Origin: Paraescarpia echinospica
Taxonomy: Eukaryota; Annelida; Polychaeta; Sabellida; Siboglinidae
Direction: 5' to 3'
NCBI GenBank assembly: GCA_020002185.1
Contig: CM034531.1
Span: 47,570,102-47,634,101, forward strand
Length of the DNA: 64,000 nucleotides
The notes beneath the pieces were generated by a model. It saw only the letters and a program-made list of their open reading frames with translations, was not told the origin of the DNA and did no database searches. The position numbers and the translations under genes are program-made. Shown here piece by piece: positions 12,821 to 23,203 of this stretch. How positions within the stretch are numbered: the stretch's first letter is position 1; each line of letters opens with the position of its first letter.

Positions 12821-13035
12821 GTATGTATGTATGTATGTATGTATGTATGTATGTATGTATGTATGTATGTATGTATGTATGTATGTATGTATGTGCGTGT
12901 ATGTGCGTGTATGTGCGTGTATGTGCGTGTATGTGCGTGTATGTGCGTGTATGTGCGTGTATGTGCGTGTATGTGCGTGTAAGCGTGCATGCGTGTATGC
13001 GTGTATGCGTGTATGCGTGTTTGTATGTATGTACC
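12821..13035. repeat. compound microsatellite: GTAT, then GTGCGTGTAT 10-mer, then GTATGC
   Basis: About 70 bp of GTAT units pass into about nine copies of the ten-base unit GTGCGTGTAT, and then into GTATGCGT units. It sits inside the intron between the two halves of a kringle, about 90 bp from the N-half exon. The transitions look like stepwise point change and re-expansion. Confidence 0.95.
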
Positions 13036-13120
13036 GTGAGCATCTTAACCGTAAGACCAATTCCTATAAACCGACACGTGAATAATATTTTTGTGAATGG
13101 CTTCTGTACTTTCTGCTTAC

Positions 13121-13230
13121 CTTGTTATTCATCCAATCTTGACATGTGCGACCTGATTTAGTTTTGGTTCGCGGACCTCTGTAGTCGAAGCCATCCGGTG
13201 CAGTCAGACAGTCCGGAGGATGAATAAAAT
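13121..13230 (-). CDS. kringle N-terminal half exon, copy 3 second kringle
   Basis: 110 bp, phase 1 to 0, acceptor TACTGCAG and donor GTAAGC. It encodes FIHPPDCLTAPDGFDYRG, then TKTKSGRTCQDWMNNK. The longer lead before the first cysteine (HPPDC) marks it as the second-kringle type, as at 2884-2987 and 49505-49617. First-kringle N-halves start almost at the cysteine and use GTTAG donors. Confidence 0.87.
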
Positions 13231-13264
13231 CTGCAGTACAATGACAATCAGTTCTAGTCTAGTG

Positions 13265-13315
13265 TCAGCAAGGATATAAGCCAGGATATAAGCCAGGATA
13301 TAAGCCAGGATAAGT
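13265..13315. repeat. short tandem repeat, GCCAGGATATAA unit
   Basis: Three to four copies of a 12-base unit (GCCAGGATATAA) just upstream, on the minus strand, of the second kringle N-half exon. Confidence 0.8.
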
Positions 13316-13695
13316 TGTGGATCCTGGGTCAGATTGAGGATCTTTTCCCGCCGATGTCGCACAGGTTCTGCAGTTTAGCTGCGAGGTGATTATGTTACCA
13401 AGTATGTATTATGTTGGTAAGCTTCTTGTATTCATATGTTTTTCCGTATAGATAGCCCTCTTTAAATAAGCGTCGTTGTGGTTGTAATACTACAGCACTA
13501 GCACGAAGACAACACTTGTTTGAGCACTGAACAGGTTTGCGGTAATTGTAGATGTCAGTAACAACCCCACTCCAGGACTCGGCGAGAGGAAGAGAGAGGG
13601 AGACAGGCAGAGGCGTAACTGAGAAGACAATATTAAAAAATAAACAACACTTTATATATTTCTTAAAGTATACCTAGCGGTGACCACCAACTCAC

Positions 13696-13846
13696 CTTTA
13701 CAAAGTGGAATATCACAATATTCCCATATTTTTTTGTAACTTTTTACGTAGCACCAGGGCAACGTCTTTCCGCACTGTGAATCTCGGCGATTTGAGTTAC
13801 GGCAGTAATTGCCTGGACCGAAGTCGTGACAGTAGCTCACCCATAT
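13696..13846 (-). CDS. kringle C-terminal half exon, copy 3 first kringle
   Basis: 151 bp, phase 0 to 1, acceptor GCCCTTCAG and donor GTGAGT. It encodes YCHDFGPGNYCRN, CGKTLPWCYVKS and [11 protein letters not shown]. It is the most diverged of the six: the usual TTDP after WCY is replaced by VKSY and the N-terminal PH is absent. All six cysteines of this half are kept, including the extra pair. Downstream intron sequence around 13565-13640 matches 50695-50780 near the paralogous exon of copy 1. Confidence 0.85.
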
Positions 13847-13869
13847 CTGAAGGGCGGGAAACAATAATC

Positions 13870-15278
13870 AATCAGTCATTTTAATGGTTGTTTTCAGATG
13901 TATATTATCAAAAAATAAATAGGCGGGCGAAAAATGCACAATTCAACACATGTCCAAAAACTCTCACTCTCAATTTAACGGTCGCTTGCACCCTTACGGC
14001 TCGTCCGATCCCGACGATCTTGGTATCATTTGGAAGTTTGTCCTTTCTTTTATTCTCGCACACACCTAAATTTCCCGGTAACTATCAACACACCACATAC
14101 AAACGGACCTACAATCGTGCCGTTTTCGATGTTTCCTACGGTTCCAATGATGTTGGTTTTAGGTAGTCAGTTAATTAATTTGGATTGTATGGTGGTTGCC
14201 GTCTAATTTACATAGGATTCTGACATGCGCACATCACCAGTTCCTTATTTCATGCTGTAGGCTCCACCCACTTTTAAACGGTGGCGAAACTAACGTGCTT
14301 TGGCGGTAGGAAAACGGACATTCTCGTTGTCGGGTGACTTCACAATAACGTGTGCCAACTACCTAGGGTCAAAATTCTTACTGATGGTTGGTTGACATAC
14401 GTGATTGTGACGTCGCACCGACATCGAGAATGAGTTTCGTCCCCGTTTAAACGTGGGTGAAGCAAATGGGAAAGTAGCACCTCAGCCGGTAGATTGGAGA
14501 ACTGTGTCGACAAACCAAGAACGTTCGCAGAGTCATAGACACCGGAAACAGCACTGTTATAGGTCCGTTTATAAGTTATGTCAGAATTGATTATCGGGAA
14601 ACCATTGATGTGCTGGAAGTGCAGACTGTGTAAGTAAACGATACTAAGATATGTGCGATCGGACGAGCCACACGTGTGAATTGCATGTTTTGGGGCGTGT
14701 TTTGAGTTGTTATCAAAAGTACGACTACTTCCGTTCCCATGCTGGGTTCACTCTAACCAACAAAGCCATTTCATCTATGGGACAAGAAATATAAAGTTTG
14801 ACTAAACACACGCAATGGAATGCTTTTTTCAATTTGGCTAGGGAAATCGCCTTAAGTTGGCTAGGAAAACACCAATGAACTGAGTGACGGTAGCACATGT
14901 GTATATTATACAACAGATTGTCGAATGTTTCATTTGTTTGTTTTGGATGTGATTATCTGTGTAAGTTTCTCATATATGGAGCTGACATTTTTACCAAGAA
15001 GATAATAACGAATTCTACAAATATGTCGCTGGGTGGACGCAGAAATTGTGAATAGTTTTACTGTTAATGCAGTTTGTGAGTGAATGCAAATTCTAGCGGA
15101 TCCATTGTCAGTGTATCTGATTAGTGTGTGGGTCACGTTCCAGACGACCCGATTTTGTGAATTTGTTAATAACCATTGGCGTGTACGTGGCTTTATATGA
15201 AAATGCCTTTTTAGCCGTGCAAAGCTGGCTAGTAAGTTATATTACAGTTAGTTAAGTCATCGAGCCATTCTGTCTAAC
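13870..15278 (-). other. intron within the first kringle of copy 3; homologous blocks elsewhere
   Basis: No gene is seen. The segment 14715-14870 (words GTACGACTACTTCCG, CAATTTGGCTAG) matches 51630-51780 and 21560-21720. The segment 15000-15090 (AAATATGTCGCTGG, AATTGTGAATAGTT) matches 52800-52870 and 30145-30190. These mark the same intron in different gene copies. Confidence 0.6.
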
Positions 15279-15370
15279 CTGGTCTTTTGTCCACTCTTGA
15301 CAATCAAAACCTGATCTGGTTTTGGACATGGGCCCTCTGTAAGTTTCTCCAGATTGTTCCATCCTACATT
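15279..15370 (-). CDS. kringle N-terminal half exon, copy 3 first kringle
   Basis: 92 bp, phase 1 to 0, acceptor GTTACAG and donor GTTAGA. It encodes CRMEQSGETYRG, then SKTRSGFDCQEWTKDQ. The exon follows directly the signal-peptide exon at 15777-15849, so this kringle is at the N-terminus of the mature protein. Length and phase equal those at 30296-30387 and 53140-53231. Confidence 0.87.
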
Positions 15371-15563
15371 CTGTAACAACATAACCGAGAACAACTGACA
15401 AATGCAAAGGCAGCCATCTCACCAACATATATAGTATTTGTAACAACGGTTTTTCTTTTAATAAGAATCAAGACTTAAAGAGTATCTTTCACATATGGTC
15501 TTGTTCCTGTGCGACAGGATTTATTTTAATGTGTTTTAAGCTGTCAAGGAACGACCTCTAATT

Positions 15564-15643
15564 CAGTTATATATATATATATATATATATGAATTATATA
15601 TATATATATATATATGTGTGTGTATGTATATATATATATATGC

Positions 15644-15675
<32 letters not shown>

Positions 15676-15683
15676 TTGTGTGG

Positions 15684-15759
<76 letters not shown>
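15564..15759. repeat. TA and TG microsatellites
   Basis: Two TA tracts with short TG interruptions pass into about 48 TG units. They lie in the first intron of gene copy 3, ending only about 20 bp from the donor side of the signal-peptide exon. Confidence 0.97.
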
Positions 15760-15776
15760 TAGTCTTAGAAACATAC

Positions 15777-15849
15777 CTCGAACTGCATATGAAAATTTCG
15801 CATAGAAGAATACAACTGTCAGAAATCGTAACGACAACATGCCGTCCAT
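15777..15849 (-). CDS. signal-peptide start exon, gene copy 3
   Basis: 73 bp of coding sequence, starting ATG GAC GGC and ending phase 1 at a GTATGT donor. The 24 residues read MDGMLSLRFLTVVFFYAKFS, then YAVR. There is a short polar start, a hydrophobic core LRFLTVVFFYA and a small-residue site near S-YA, as expected for secretion. The copies at 53478-53550 and 30637-30709 match in length and phase and are nearly identical in sequence. This fixes the start of the gene and its minus-strand direction. The next exon is the first kringle half. Confidence 0.82.
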
Positions 15850-16185
15850 ATTGTTGTTTTCTCTGAGAAGAAACGACACTGAAACAAAGAAAACATCTTG
15901 TAGTAACATGAATCTCGGGATCCACAGAGTTATGTTCCGCAATATGTTTTAATAATAATATCTATATATGTGTGTGTGTGGGCGTGCGCGTACGTGCGTG
16001 TGTGTGCGCCCGCGTGTGTGTGTGCGTCGGTGCGTGCGTGCGTGTGTGCATGCATATTCAGAAGAACCCAGTGGGATGGAGATGGTGAAAACGTTGGCGA
16101 ACACAGTTTTTTGTCAGATTGGTAAAATATATGTAATTAATGACACAACGTGATAATTTACTGAAATAAAACCAACGCTACGCTA

Positions 16186-16329
16186 GGGACCGGTTTCATG
16201 AAGTGAACGTTCTTAACGCTAAGATGACTGTCTTAGTAAATGACGTGATTTCTTTAATGTAAGTGTTTACGCAAACACGTGACGCTAAGTAATGGCGTAA
16301 CTTTTAGTACGATTCATGAAACTGGCCCC
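16186..16329. mobile_element. MITE, GGGGCCGGTTTCATGAA family, copy 1
   Basis: A 144-bp element has terminal inverted repeats ending GGGACCGGTTTCATGAA and TTCATGAAACTGGCCCC. A second copy at 44806-44965 shares the inside (AACGTTCTTAACGCTAAGAT, then TGTCTTAGTAAAT and GACGCTAA). It has no coding capacity. It sits about 0.35 kb upstream of the copy 3 start exon, so it could affect the promoter area. Confidence 0.8.
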
Positions 16330-16389
16330 TGGCGGATATTAGTATCATTCATTACGCGATTAATTGCGCTAGGGTTTTTCGTAGTAACG

Positions 16390-17060
16390 CAATTTCACCG
16401 TTTTAAAATTGTAAGTATTTAACTCAAAGCAACTTTTCAAACAATTTGTTGATACAAATTTGATTAAATATATGGTAGAGATTTAGGATACGAATATCTT
16501 GATGCTTGTGGAACAGTTTGACAACGTTTGGGATAAAATGATGTTTTCCTATTGTTTACTTCGGGATCTCCAGTATAGTGATGCTTCCCAATTTCGTCGA
16601 GCGCAATAGGAAAATCGTTTTAACAAATATCGGGACAAACTGTTCTGTAAGATATTCCTATAGCAATAACAAACATATTGGTTTTGCGAAAATGAAACGG
16701 GATTTAAACGATATCGATTAACCTCGTCGCATTCCTAACGCAAGACACCTACATACAATAATAATTAGTTGACTGATTCGATCCACGAAGGTGTGGTTGT
16801 TATAATTACAGGCATATATAATAATATTAAGCGTTAATAGTCGGGATTAAGCGTTAGTGTACCAAATAGTCGGCTGCGAAGAATCTTACCTTTACATTAT
16901 TATTTTTAACAATCACTCAAATATGCTTGTCGCACAACGGAAAGACACGTATTATTACTTCAATACCGTGCAGAGCGTGCAATACCAACGTTCGAAAATA
17001 ATACGTCATGAAGCGGGTTTCCCGCCATTTTTTACGCGCGCCAAGCCAGCGAGTACGTAG
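16390..17060 (-). promoter_or_regulatory. upstream block of gene copy 3, shared with copy 2
   Basis: This stretch lies 0.5-1.2 kb upstream of the copy 3 start exon. It aligns in several places with 31.99-32.27 kb, upstream of the copy 2 start exon (shared CGTCG-ATTCCTAAC and CACTCAA...CGCACAA words). The first part (ACTCAAAGCAACTT) also matches about 38.39 kb. It could hold the common promoter or just be duplicated flank. I see no definite TATA box to name. Confidence 0.35.
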
Positions 17061-18360
17061 CTGCCAGAACATTATTTGAATTGTCACAGTTCACAAATTT
17101 CAATATTGATTAATTGTATAAGAAGTAGCCTAGTCTGATGATTATTCCGATGAAATATGTTGAAGTTCTGATTGCTGAATAAATAATTAGGAAGGGGTTA
17201 TGAATTTTTGAAGTTTCATTATTTTGAATGTCATAGCTAAACAATTTCAACGATTACCTCTAAATTTGTTTCATTTTATATGATGTATCACAGCTTGGTG
17301 CTTATCATGATAACATACGGCGATGTTCTGATCGCTAAATAAATAGTTAGGACGATATTTTAAAAACAAACATAGCGCTTAAATTTGCATCTCTGCCACA
17401 TAACACAGATAACATAATAATAAGATGTGACGTTTCAACGAGGTCAGGACGTTATAAGTAATAGATAAAAACGATAATGTATTTAAAAAAAACAAAAACT
17501 AAAAATGGCGGACAGGAAGACCTATTGGATGCTTCCACATTCTGCATCAGTGATTCATCCTGAATAAATATAGTATCCTTGCACGACGGCAATAAACACT
17601 TCGCCTCACTTTGGAATTCTATATTTAGCGCTGGTCAAAGACCGTGCATGTACTTGTAATCGAGCTTGCGTAAGCATGCATGCGGAAAGCTGGACGTTTT
17701 TTACTCTTAGACGGCTTGAAACTTCAGCGCCAAAAGTTCAGGGACTACTCCTAGAAAAGGACGTAAGGCCTATATCTTTTAAATATACCCCATATATGTA
17801 GCGATTCTCATGTTGTATAGCGTAAACGGAACGTAAAACAATAGCGTAATACGTCATCTAATAATCGCAGGAACCACGCGCACGCAGCAAATATTTCGGG
17901 AAAACGGCCCCTGCATCATAGACTTGGCAACATGGAGTAGATGCTTACACTATAATGCTTATATCTACCCTCATGCCAATAGCATAGCACATATATTATT
18001 TGACAATTTTATACTATCACTACCAAGGCCTATCGATGGATGTGAACTTCACATTCTCTCCGATCTTCGTCATTTTGAAATTACAACAAGTATATATAAA
18101 CGCGTTGTGGTGTTTATTTAGCGATGCTGCAAGGCAGCCCGTCAGATGACGGGCATTTTTGCGAGTATCACTAGTCGCGCATAACCCATAGACCAGGTGC
18201 GCTATAGCGTCACGGAATTCCCTCCGCAAAGTATTGTGGGCTTAACGATAGTCATAAACCTTTTGTGCCGCCATTATTCCATGTTAAAAGGCCCGTGTTT
18301 TAGAGTTCTCACAAGAACTTGATATAACACAAACTGGCTTAATAACAAAACTGGACTTTT
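17061..18360. other. non-coding, one dispersed repeat
   Basis: No gene is recognised. The part 17200-17360 (TTTCATTATTTTGAATGTCATAG, then CACAGCTTGGTG and TGTTCTGATCGCTAA) is a member of a dispersed repeat also found at about 22215-22320 and 34045-34230. Confidence 0.5.
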
Positions 18361-18383
18361 ACCCAAACTTTAGGAACACAATC

Positions 18384-18384
18384 C

Positions 18385-18417
<33 letters not shown>

Positions 18418-18560
18418 CACTAAAGTAAGGTTCAACACATTGACATAAAACATGTAATATATTATAACGTAATAGTGTGTGTGTGTGTGCGTGCGTACGT
18501 GCATCTGTGCGTGCGTGCGTACATTAATGCGTGCGAGCATGCGTATGTGTAGTTCTACTC
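18384..18560. repeat. GT and GTGC microsatellites
   Basis: Short GT tracts at about 18384-18411 and 18475-18490 are followed by GTGC-rich sequence. Confidence 0.9.
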
Positions 18561-18639
18561 TTGTAAATACACACAGACGTTTCCAGCGCATCAGTGTAAT
18601 AAACAACTAGTTCTAGTGAGAACAACGGCAGAAGCCAAG

Positions 18640-18915
18640 GCACATTTTTTTAAGCATCTTATCGTGTCGTACGATACTAAAATACATAGCGTAACACATA
18701 TCTTGTGTGTTTGTAGTGATGAATATTTCGTATGACTGTTTATATACCATAATGATATGGTTTACCCATGCTGATATATTCTCACGATGTTGAGAAATGT
18801 ATACTTAACATATGAATAGGTAAACTGTGCAGGAGTTTAAAACGGGCGCTGTTAGGCACGAATTACTTGGATGAAATTATCCGATTGCCACGTAAATAAT
18901 CAAATCGTTTTGCAT
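18640..18915 (-). repeat. relic of second-kringle upstream intron without its exon
   Basis: Words such as GCGTAACACATAT and GAATTACTTGGATGAAATTATCC link this stretch to 3030-3690 and 49680-49985, which lie directly upstream of second-kringle N-half exons. Here no kringle exon follows at the expected place. It appears to be a remnant of a lost or decayed copy. Confidence 0.5.
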
Positions 18916-19149
18916 GTCCTTCGTTCCGACCTCGCATTCGAGTGACTCGTTCGAGACGAGTGTAGGCGTGTCTTAAATAAACTCCGATACAGGCTTTATA
19001 TATTTTTAAAATAAGTATGCGTAAATTAAGTAATTGGAGAAAATAGGTGTACAGTTTGGCCAGACAGTGAATGGTGAAGTCAACTGAAACATCTGGATAA
19101 ATTGGTTTGGGAGGGACAGGCTAGTATAAGATATACAAAAATCATTGAC

Positions 19150-19345
19150 ACGATCGTCATATCATTGATACCGTGATCAGGATTGTTATACTGAAATACA
19201 TACAATGATTATTAACAAAATCATCAATTTAATTGACACCTCAATCAGTATTTAAACATACTATAATACAATGAGAGGTGTGCACTGATTATTGGCATAA
19301 CCGTTAATATCGTTGATAGTGTAAGCAGGATAGAACAACATTATA
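19150..19345 (-). repeat. repeated hydrophobic segments, possible decayed transmembrane exons of copy 2
   Basis: Two to three related segments (AATCCTGATCACGGTATCAA on minus near 19180; relatives near 19250 and 19310) encode short hydrophobic runs such as ILLTLSTILTVMPII. They match the candidate anchor at 11782-11910. The flanking sequence (ACGGTGG, then TAGATGGATACA) also matches 11935-12000, so the two regions are paralogous. Frame breaks are present. Confidence 0.35.
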
Positions 19346-19611
19346 TTACGGTGGAGGGTTGCAAGTTGAGATCACGGGTAGATGGATACATCGGTCAATG
19401 CAGGGTGCAACAGTGGAAACAGCCGACGGAGGCGCGGAAAGAACATTTATGGAAAAGTAAACATAAACTGCCTACCCAATACAGTGAGGACACAAGAGGT
19501 TTCATCGGAATCCTTTCCTTTCGATATCTTGCAGGTGTACCTGCTGGTGTACGTACACGCGAAGACGCAACGCCTGCACAAGTTCTTTGCTAAGGGATCT
19601 CGACATTTTTG

Positions 19612-19735
19612 CATCTATCCAGCTTCTTGCCGTCCTTGAACCACTGAACCTTCGCTCTTGCTCATCTTGCTGGTCAAGGTGACCTCGTCACCAGCCATAA
19701 CAGTCTTGTCGGTCAGCGGCACCATGATCTTACAA
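19612..19735 (-). pseudogene. Ig-like (titin/twitchin I-set type) fragment with frameshift
   Basis: The minus strand reads PLTDKTVMAGDEVTLTSKMS in one frame and QWFKDGKKLD in the next. The spacing is that of an I-set Ig strand A' to C (V..G..V.L....G.P...W.KDG..L). A one- or two-base shift separates the halves. It is more GC-rich than its surroundings and unlike the two Ig exons of the kringle genes, so it probably came from another gene. Confidence 0.5.
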
Positions 19736-19824
19736 GGCTTATCTGCATGGACATGATAATAGCTGTAATGTACGGTACTAGGCTTATCTGCATGGACATG
19801 ATAATAGCTGTAATGTACGGTACT
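19735..19824. repeat. exact tandem duplication, 45 bp x 2
   Basis: The unit beginning AGGCTTATCTGCATGG and ending TACGGTACT is present at 19735-19779 and again, identical, at 19780-19824. Identity implies a very recent duplication. Confidence 0.97.
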
Positions 19825-20116
19825 AGATCGCTGGAGGATGCCTACCGATGTGTTGGCACTTGGTTATGATTTGGTCTGGATGATGTAGCAAGCACGTCAT
19901 GTACTTGTGTGAGCACGACGCTTCTTATAACCAATAAATTACTTCGCCCCCGCAATTCGTCGATATATCTCAATAATTGCACCTATTTAGTTGTATGTAG
20001 CAGAAGGTGGGCATCTATGTAATAAAATATCCAAACTCGGAACCGAAGGATGTTGTATCATTTTATTAGTCACATGTTGATGTCAAGTTTTTTTGTCTAT
20101 TTGTGTTCATTTGGTG

Positions 20117-20160
20117 TGTGTGTGTGTGTGTGTGTGTACGTGCGTGCGTGCGTGCGTGCG
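20117..20160. repeat. TG and TGCG microsatellite
   Basis: About eleven TG units are followed by a run of GTGC units. Confidence 0.9.
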
Positions 20161-21425
20161 GGTGTTTTGTATTCGGGCGGGTGAGAGTGTGTGTGAAGTG
20201 TGTTTTAAGTCCTCTCATGTGGGCAAAGTACGCGTAAAAAGTAATTTATATAGACATCAATGGTATCACTGATATAGCCAACAAGTTTTAGAATGTCTTA
20301 ACATGTGAACGCGGACGTCAGAGAAAAAGCTGGACCGACAGTGTTAAAGAGTGGACGGCCCTCTCCGTGCCAGAGTTCCTCACCACAGCCACTGACAGAC
20401 AGGAATAGAGAAATATCGCTTCGCTTATGTTCCCCAACGATCAAGTCGGTCAAGGGATTAAGTAAAGTGACGTTAACATAAGTGAATTATTACCGCCAAA
20501 ATTACATTATTTTACGGTTGTTCGTAAATAACATGAATATAATAATGACAAACTGCTATAGCAGCCTCTGTTTAAACAATACATCCTCATGAAAGTTGCT
20601 ACTCCTTATTTTTAATTCAAAATTACGTACGTTGGTTAAGATGAACGGTTCAGAAATTCGGCCAGTTTCAAGTTGTTGTGTTTAAAACCCCCACAACAGC
20701 ATTGAACGTGTAAAATATGTAACTTTCTGTCACATATTATTAATTATGCTATTTACATTTTGTTTTATTCGGGAGGAGCTTTGGGTTTTGTCCCATATTT
20801 AATCTAGGTTAGGCGATTTTTAGGCCTAGATTGATTGGCGGAAATAGTGAGGGAAATTAGCGTTAAAATTACACGACTTTGTGGTTTTTTGTGACTAACA
20901 TCAATATGCCTGTATATATATATATACACACAAAATACATAGCACACATAGCACAAACGCTGCTAATCCTCGTGTCGAATCTGTAGAAACATCGCACGTT
21001 GATGCCCGGTTCCGATATGAGGGCCGTTTTACGAATTTAATCCTCCAGATGGCGTAACTACAATATTGCTCTTAGACATTATAATGATCAATATGTAATT
21101 ATGTCCCTGATATTATCAATTGTGTTATTTATATTTTGTTCGTTGGGAGTTTGAGATGTATTTTGTAATTTAATCCAGACGTTACATTGGCCTAGACTGA
21201 TTGACCAATGTTGCTCTGGAAGCTAGGCCAGTGACCAGCTACAATTTATCAATGCGTAGATTGCAGGAATTTGAGATGGGCAAAATATAAAAAGCACTGC
21301 ATTTTGGGAATGGGTGGATTTCAAATGTTGGGGATTTGGGGTTGGGTCAGTACAATCCGATATTCAGAACTAACCCAACAACTGGGGATTACATTTGTGT
21401 GCAAATAATTTGAGGATGGGTCACA
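20161..21425. other. non-coding, nothing recognised
   Basis: AT-rich sequence with a short degenerate coding-like piece near 20300-20410 (VKEWTALSVPEFLTTATDRQ on the plus strand), which looks like the tail of a LINE or other transposon protein. Nothing else is recognisable. Confidence 0.4.
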
Positions 21426-21429
21426 TTAT

Positions 21430-21720
21430 CGTGCACGCGACTGTGGGATCCATTGGAATGGACGCGGCTTTATGTGGAACATATTTTATACCGTGCAAAG
21501 CAGGGCAACTCGGTTAGAATTGTGTATATTTTATATATGTAACATTATTTTAAAATCAAAACTATGACTACTTTCGCTCCTACGCGAAGTTAACGCTAAC
21601 TTTTTCGTCAAGGGCAAAACAAATAATAAGTTTGGCTAAATATACGGAAGACCATTTTCAATTATGGCTGGGATAAAATTAAGTTGGCTTGGAAACCAAA
21701 ATTAGCCAAGTGGCTAAAAA
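21430..21720 (-). repeat. relic of first-kringle intron without exons
   Basis: GACGCGGCTTTATGTGGAA, CCGTGCAAAGCAGGGCAACT and ATGACTACTTTCGCTCC match the introns around first-kringle exons at 15.19-15.24, 30.20-30.25 and 51.63-51.78 kb. No kringle half is readable here, so this looks like a decayed extra copy. Confidence 0.5.
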
Positions 21721-22737
21721 CATGTCTGTATTATAAACGGAGTGCGGGTCTGTGTGTCCGCGTCCCAAGAATATGAAAAAGTAACTCGAGACGATAGAAG
21801 GAATATGTAGGAATTGAGAGAAACGTGGGATGAAAAAACACACAAAGATGAAAGTAGTCGTAAACAGAATGAGATGGGCAGGACCTGTGCAAAGAATGAG
21901 CGAAGACCTGTTGCCTAGGAAAAAGTCCGTCAAGCCATACAAAATGAATGCCGAACACGTGGTGCATTCGTGCATTCCGTCGTATATGTTTTGACATTCT
22001 GGCCTCAAAGGTTTTCTTTATGACAAAAACACTTTGAAAACTTTGCCTTGTGTCGTCGTCATAAAGAAAGTCATAAAGAAAATCGATGAGGGCTAGAATT
22101 TCATCGAAGTATACGAGGGAATACATGAACGCACCACGTGTTCATTATCCGTTTTTTGATGGCTTGACGAGATTTTGTTAGGCAACAGGTCATGTAATGG
22201 ATAGGTCAATTACCATAGCTGAAAACTACCTCAATGTGTATTTCATTTCATATGACGCATCATAACTTGATTATTATGATGAAATAGGGTGACGTTCTGA
22301 TCCCTGAATATATAGGTGGGACAATTTTTTTTTATTTTCTTATAATAATAGAGCGTTTAAATTTGATCTCAATCACCCATTTAAAAAAATCGAATACGAT
22401 AGATAACATATATAATGTTGTGAAGTTTTCAACATGATCAGAATATTGTAAATCCCGAAGAGCTTCAGTTCGCTTCTTGACAGCCTTCTTTCTTAGCTTC
22501 AGATTTTTCAGTTTCTTTCTGTCGGTAGGTGGGGATGAGGACGACCGTTGCTTAATCAGACTCTCCGAGGGGAGTCCCGGTGGTGGCACGGTACGCATTC
22601 TTAAATACCTGGTACTGTGTATCAGTGATCCAGGACTTTGCCGTTACGTGTGGCACAATCTAGCGGTACATGGTTCTTGTTTCAGCATAATATAACTTTT
22701 AATGCATATATGCCAATGCGCATCACATTCACTACAC

Positions 22738-22862
22738 ACACGCACGCACGCAAGCACGCACGCAAGCACGAACGCACGCACGCACACACACACATACTAT
22801 ATATATATCCTCCCCTCCCTCCCTCCCTCCCTCCCTCCCTCCCTCCCTCCCTCCCTCCCTCC
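22738..22862. repeat. GCAC microsatellite and (CCTC)n tetranucleotide tract
   Basis: A GCAC/CACA-rich part is followed from about 22809 by some 13 CCTC units. On the minus strand this is a long GGGA run starting about 55 bp past the donor of the Ig exon at 22919-23203. Confidence 0.95.
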
Positions 22863-22918
22863 TAGAGTTCGCGTTGTGTACACTTCAGAGTATGCTTTGT
22901 CGTTTATAGGTACGTTAC

Positions 22919-23203
22919 TCGCCACACTGACGACTGCTGAGCCAGTCGGTGGGGGATCAAAATACGTGTGACAAGAGAAGCTCTGACCATTGTGAGATGG
23001 CGTCATCTTTGCAACAATGCTACAATTAGTTTTATCCCCACTTGATTCTTCCTTGGCTCGGACCACGGTACCCGTGCTTCCATCGGTCCACTTCATGCGA
23101 GCAGATAATTTCCCCCGGTACGTCAACTCACAGCTGTACACAATGTAGTCTCCCTCTCGGAACACATTAGTTGACGTGTTGCTCGTGCATTTTGGATTGA
23201 AAT
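22919..23203 (-). CDS. Ig-like domain exon, gene copy 2
   Basis: 285 bp, phase 1 to 1, acceptor AATGTTCAG and donor GTAACG. It encodes about 95 residues: NPKCTSNTSTNVFREGDYIV, YSCELTYRG, MKWTDG, AKMTPSHNGQSFSC, ending SAVVSVA. The C, W, C triad and strand spacing fit an Ig fold. An extra cysteine lies near the start and one more in TNCSIV. The complete open frame contrasts with the lesions in upstream exons of the same gene copy. Confidence 0.7.

Noticed and set aside
15563..15942. Open frames of repeated TH, CV or YI residues over microsatellites (also at 12.0-13.1, 30.7-31.1 and 45.3-45.7 kb)
   Set aside because: They are translations of CA/TG, TA and GTAT tracts and exist in several frames on both strands. 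Only the signal-peptide exon next to the tract at 15.6-15.8 kb is credible.
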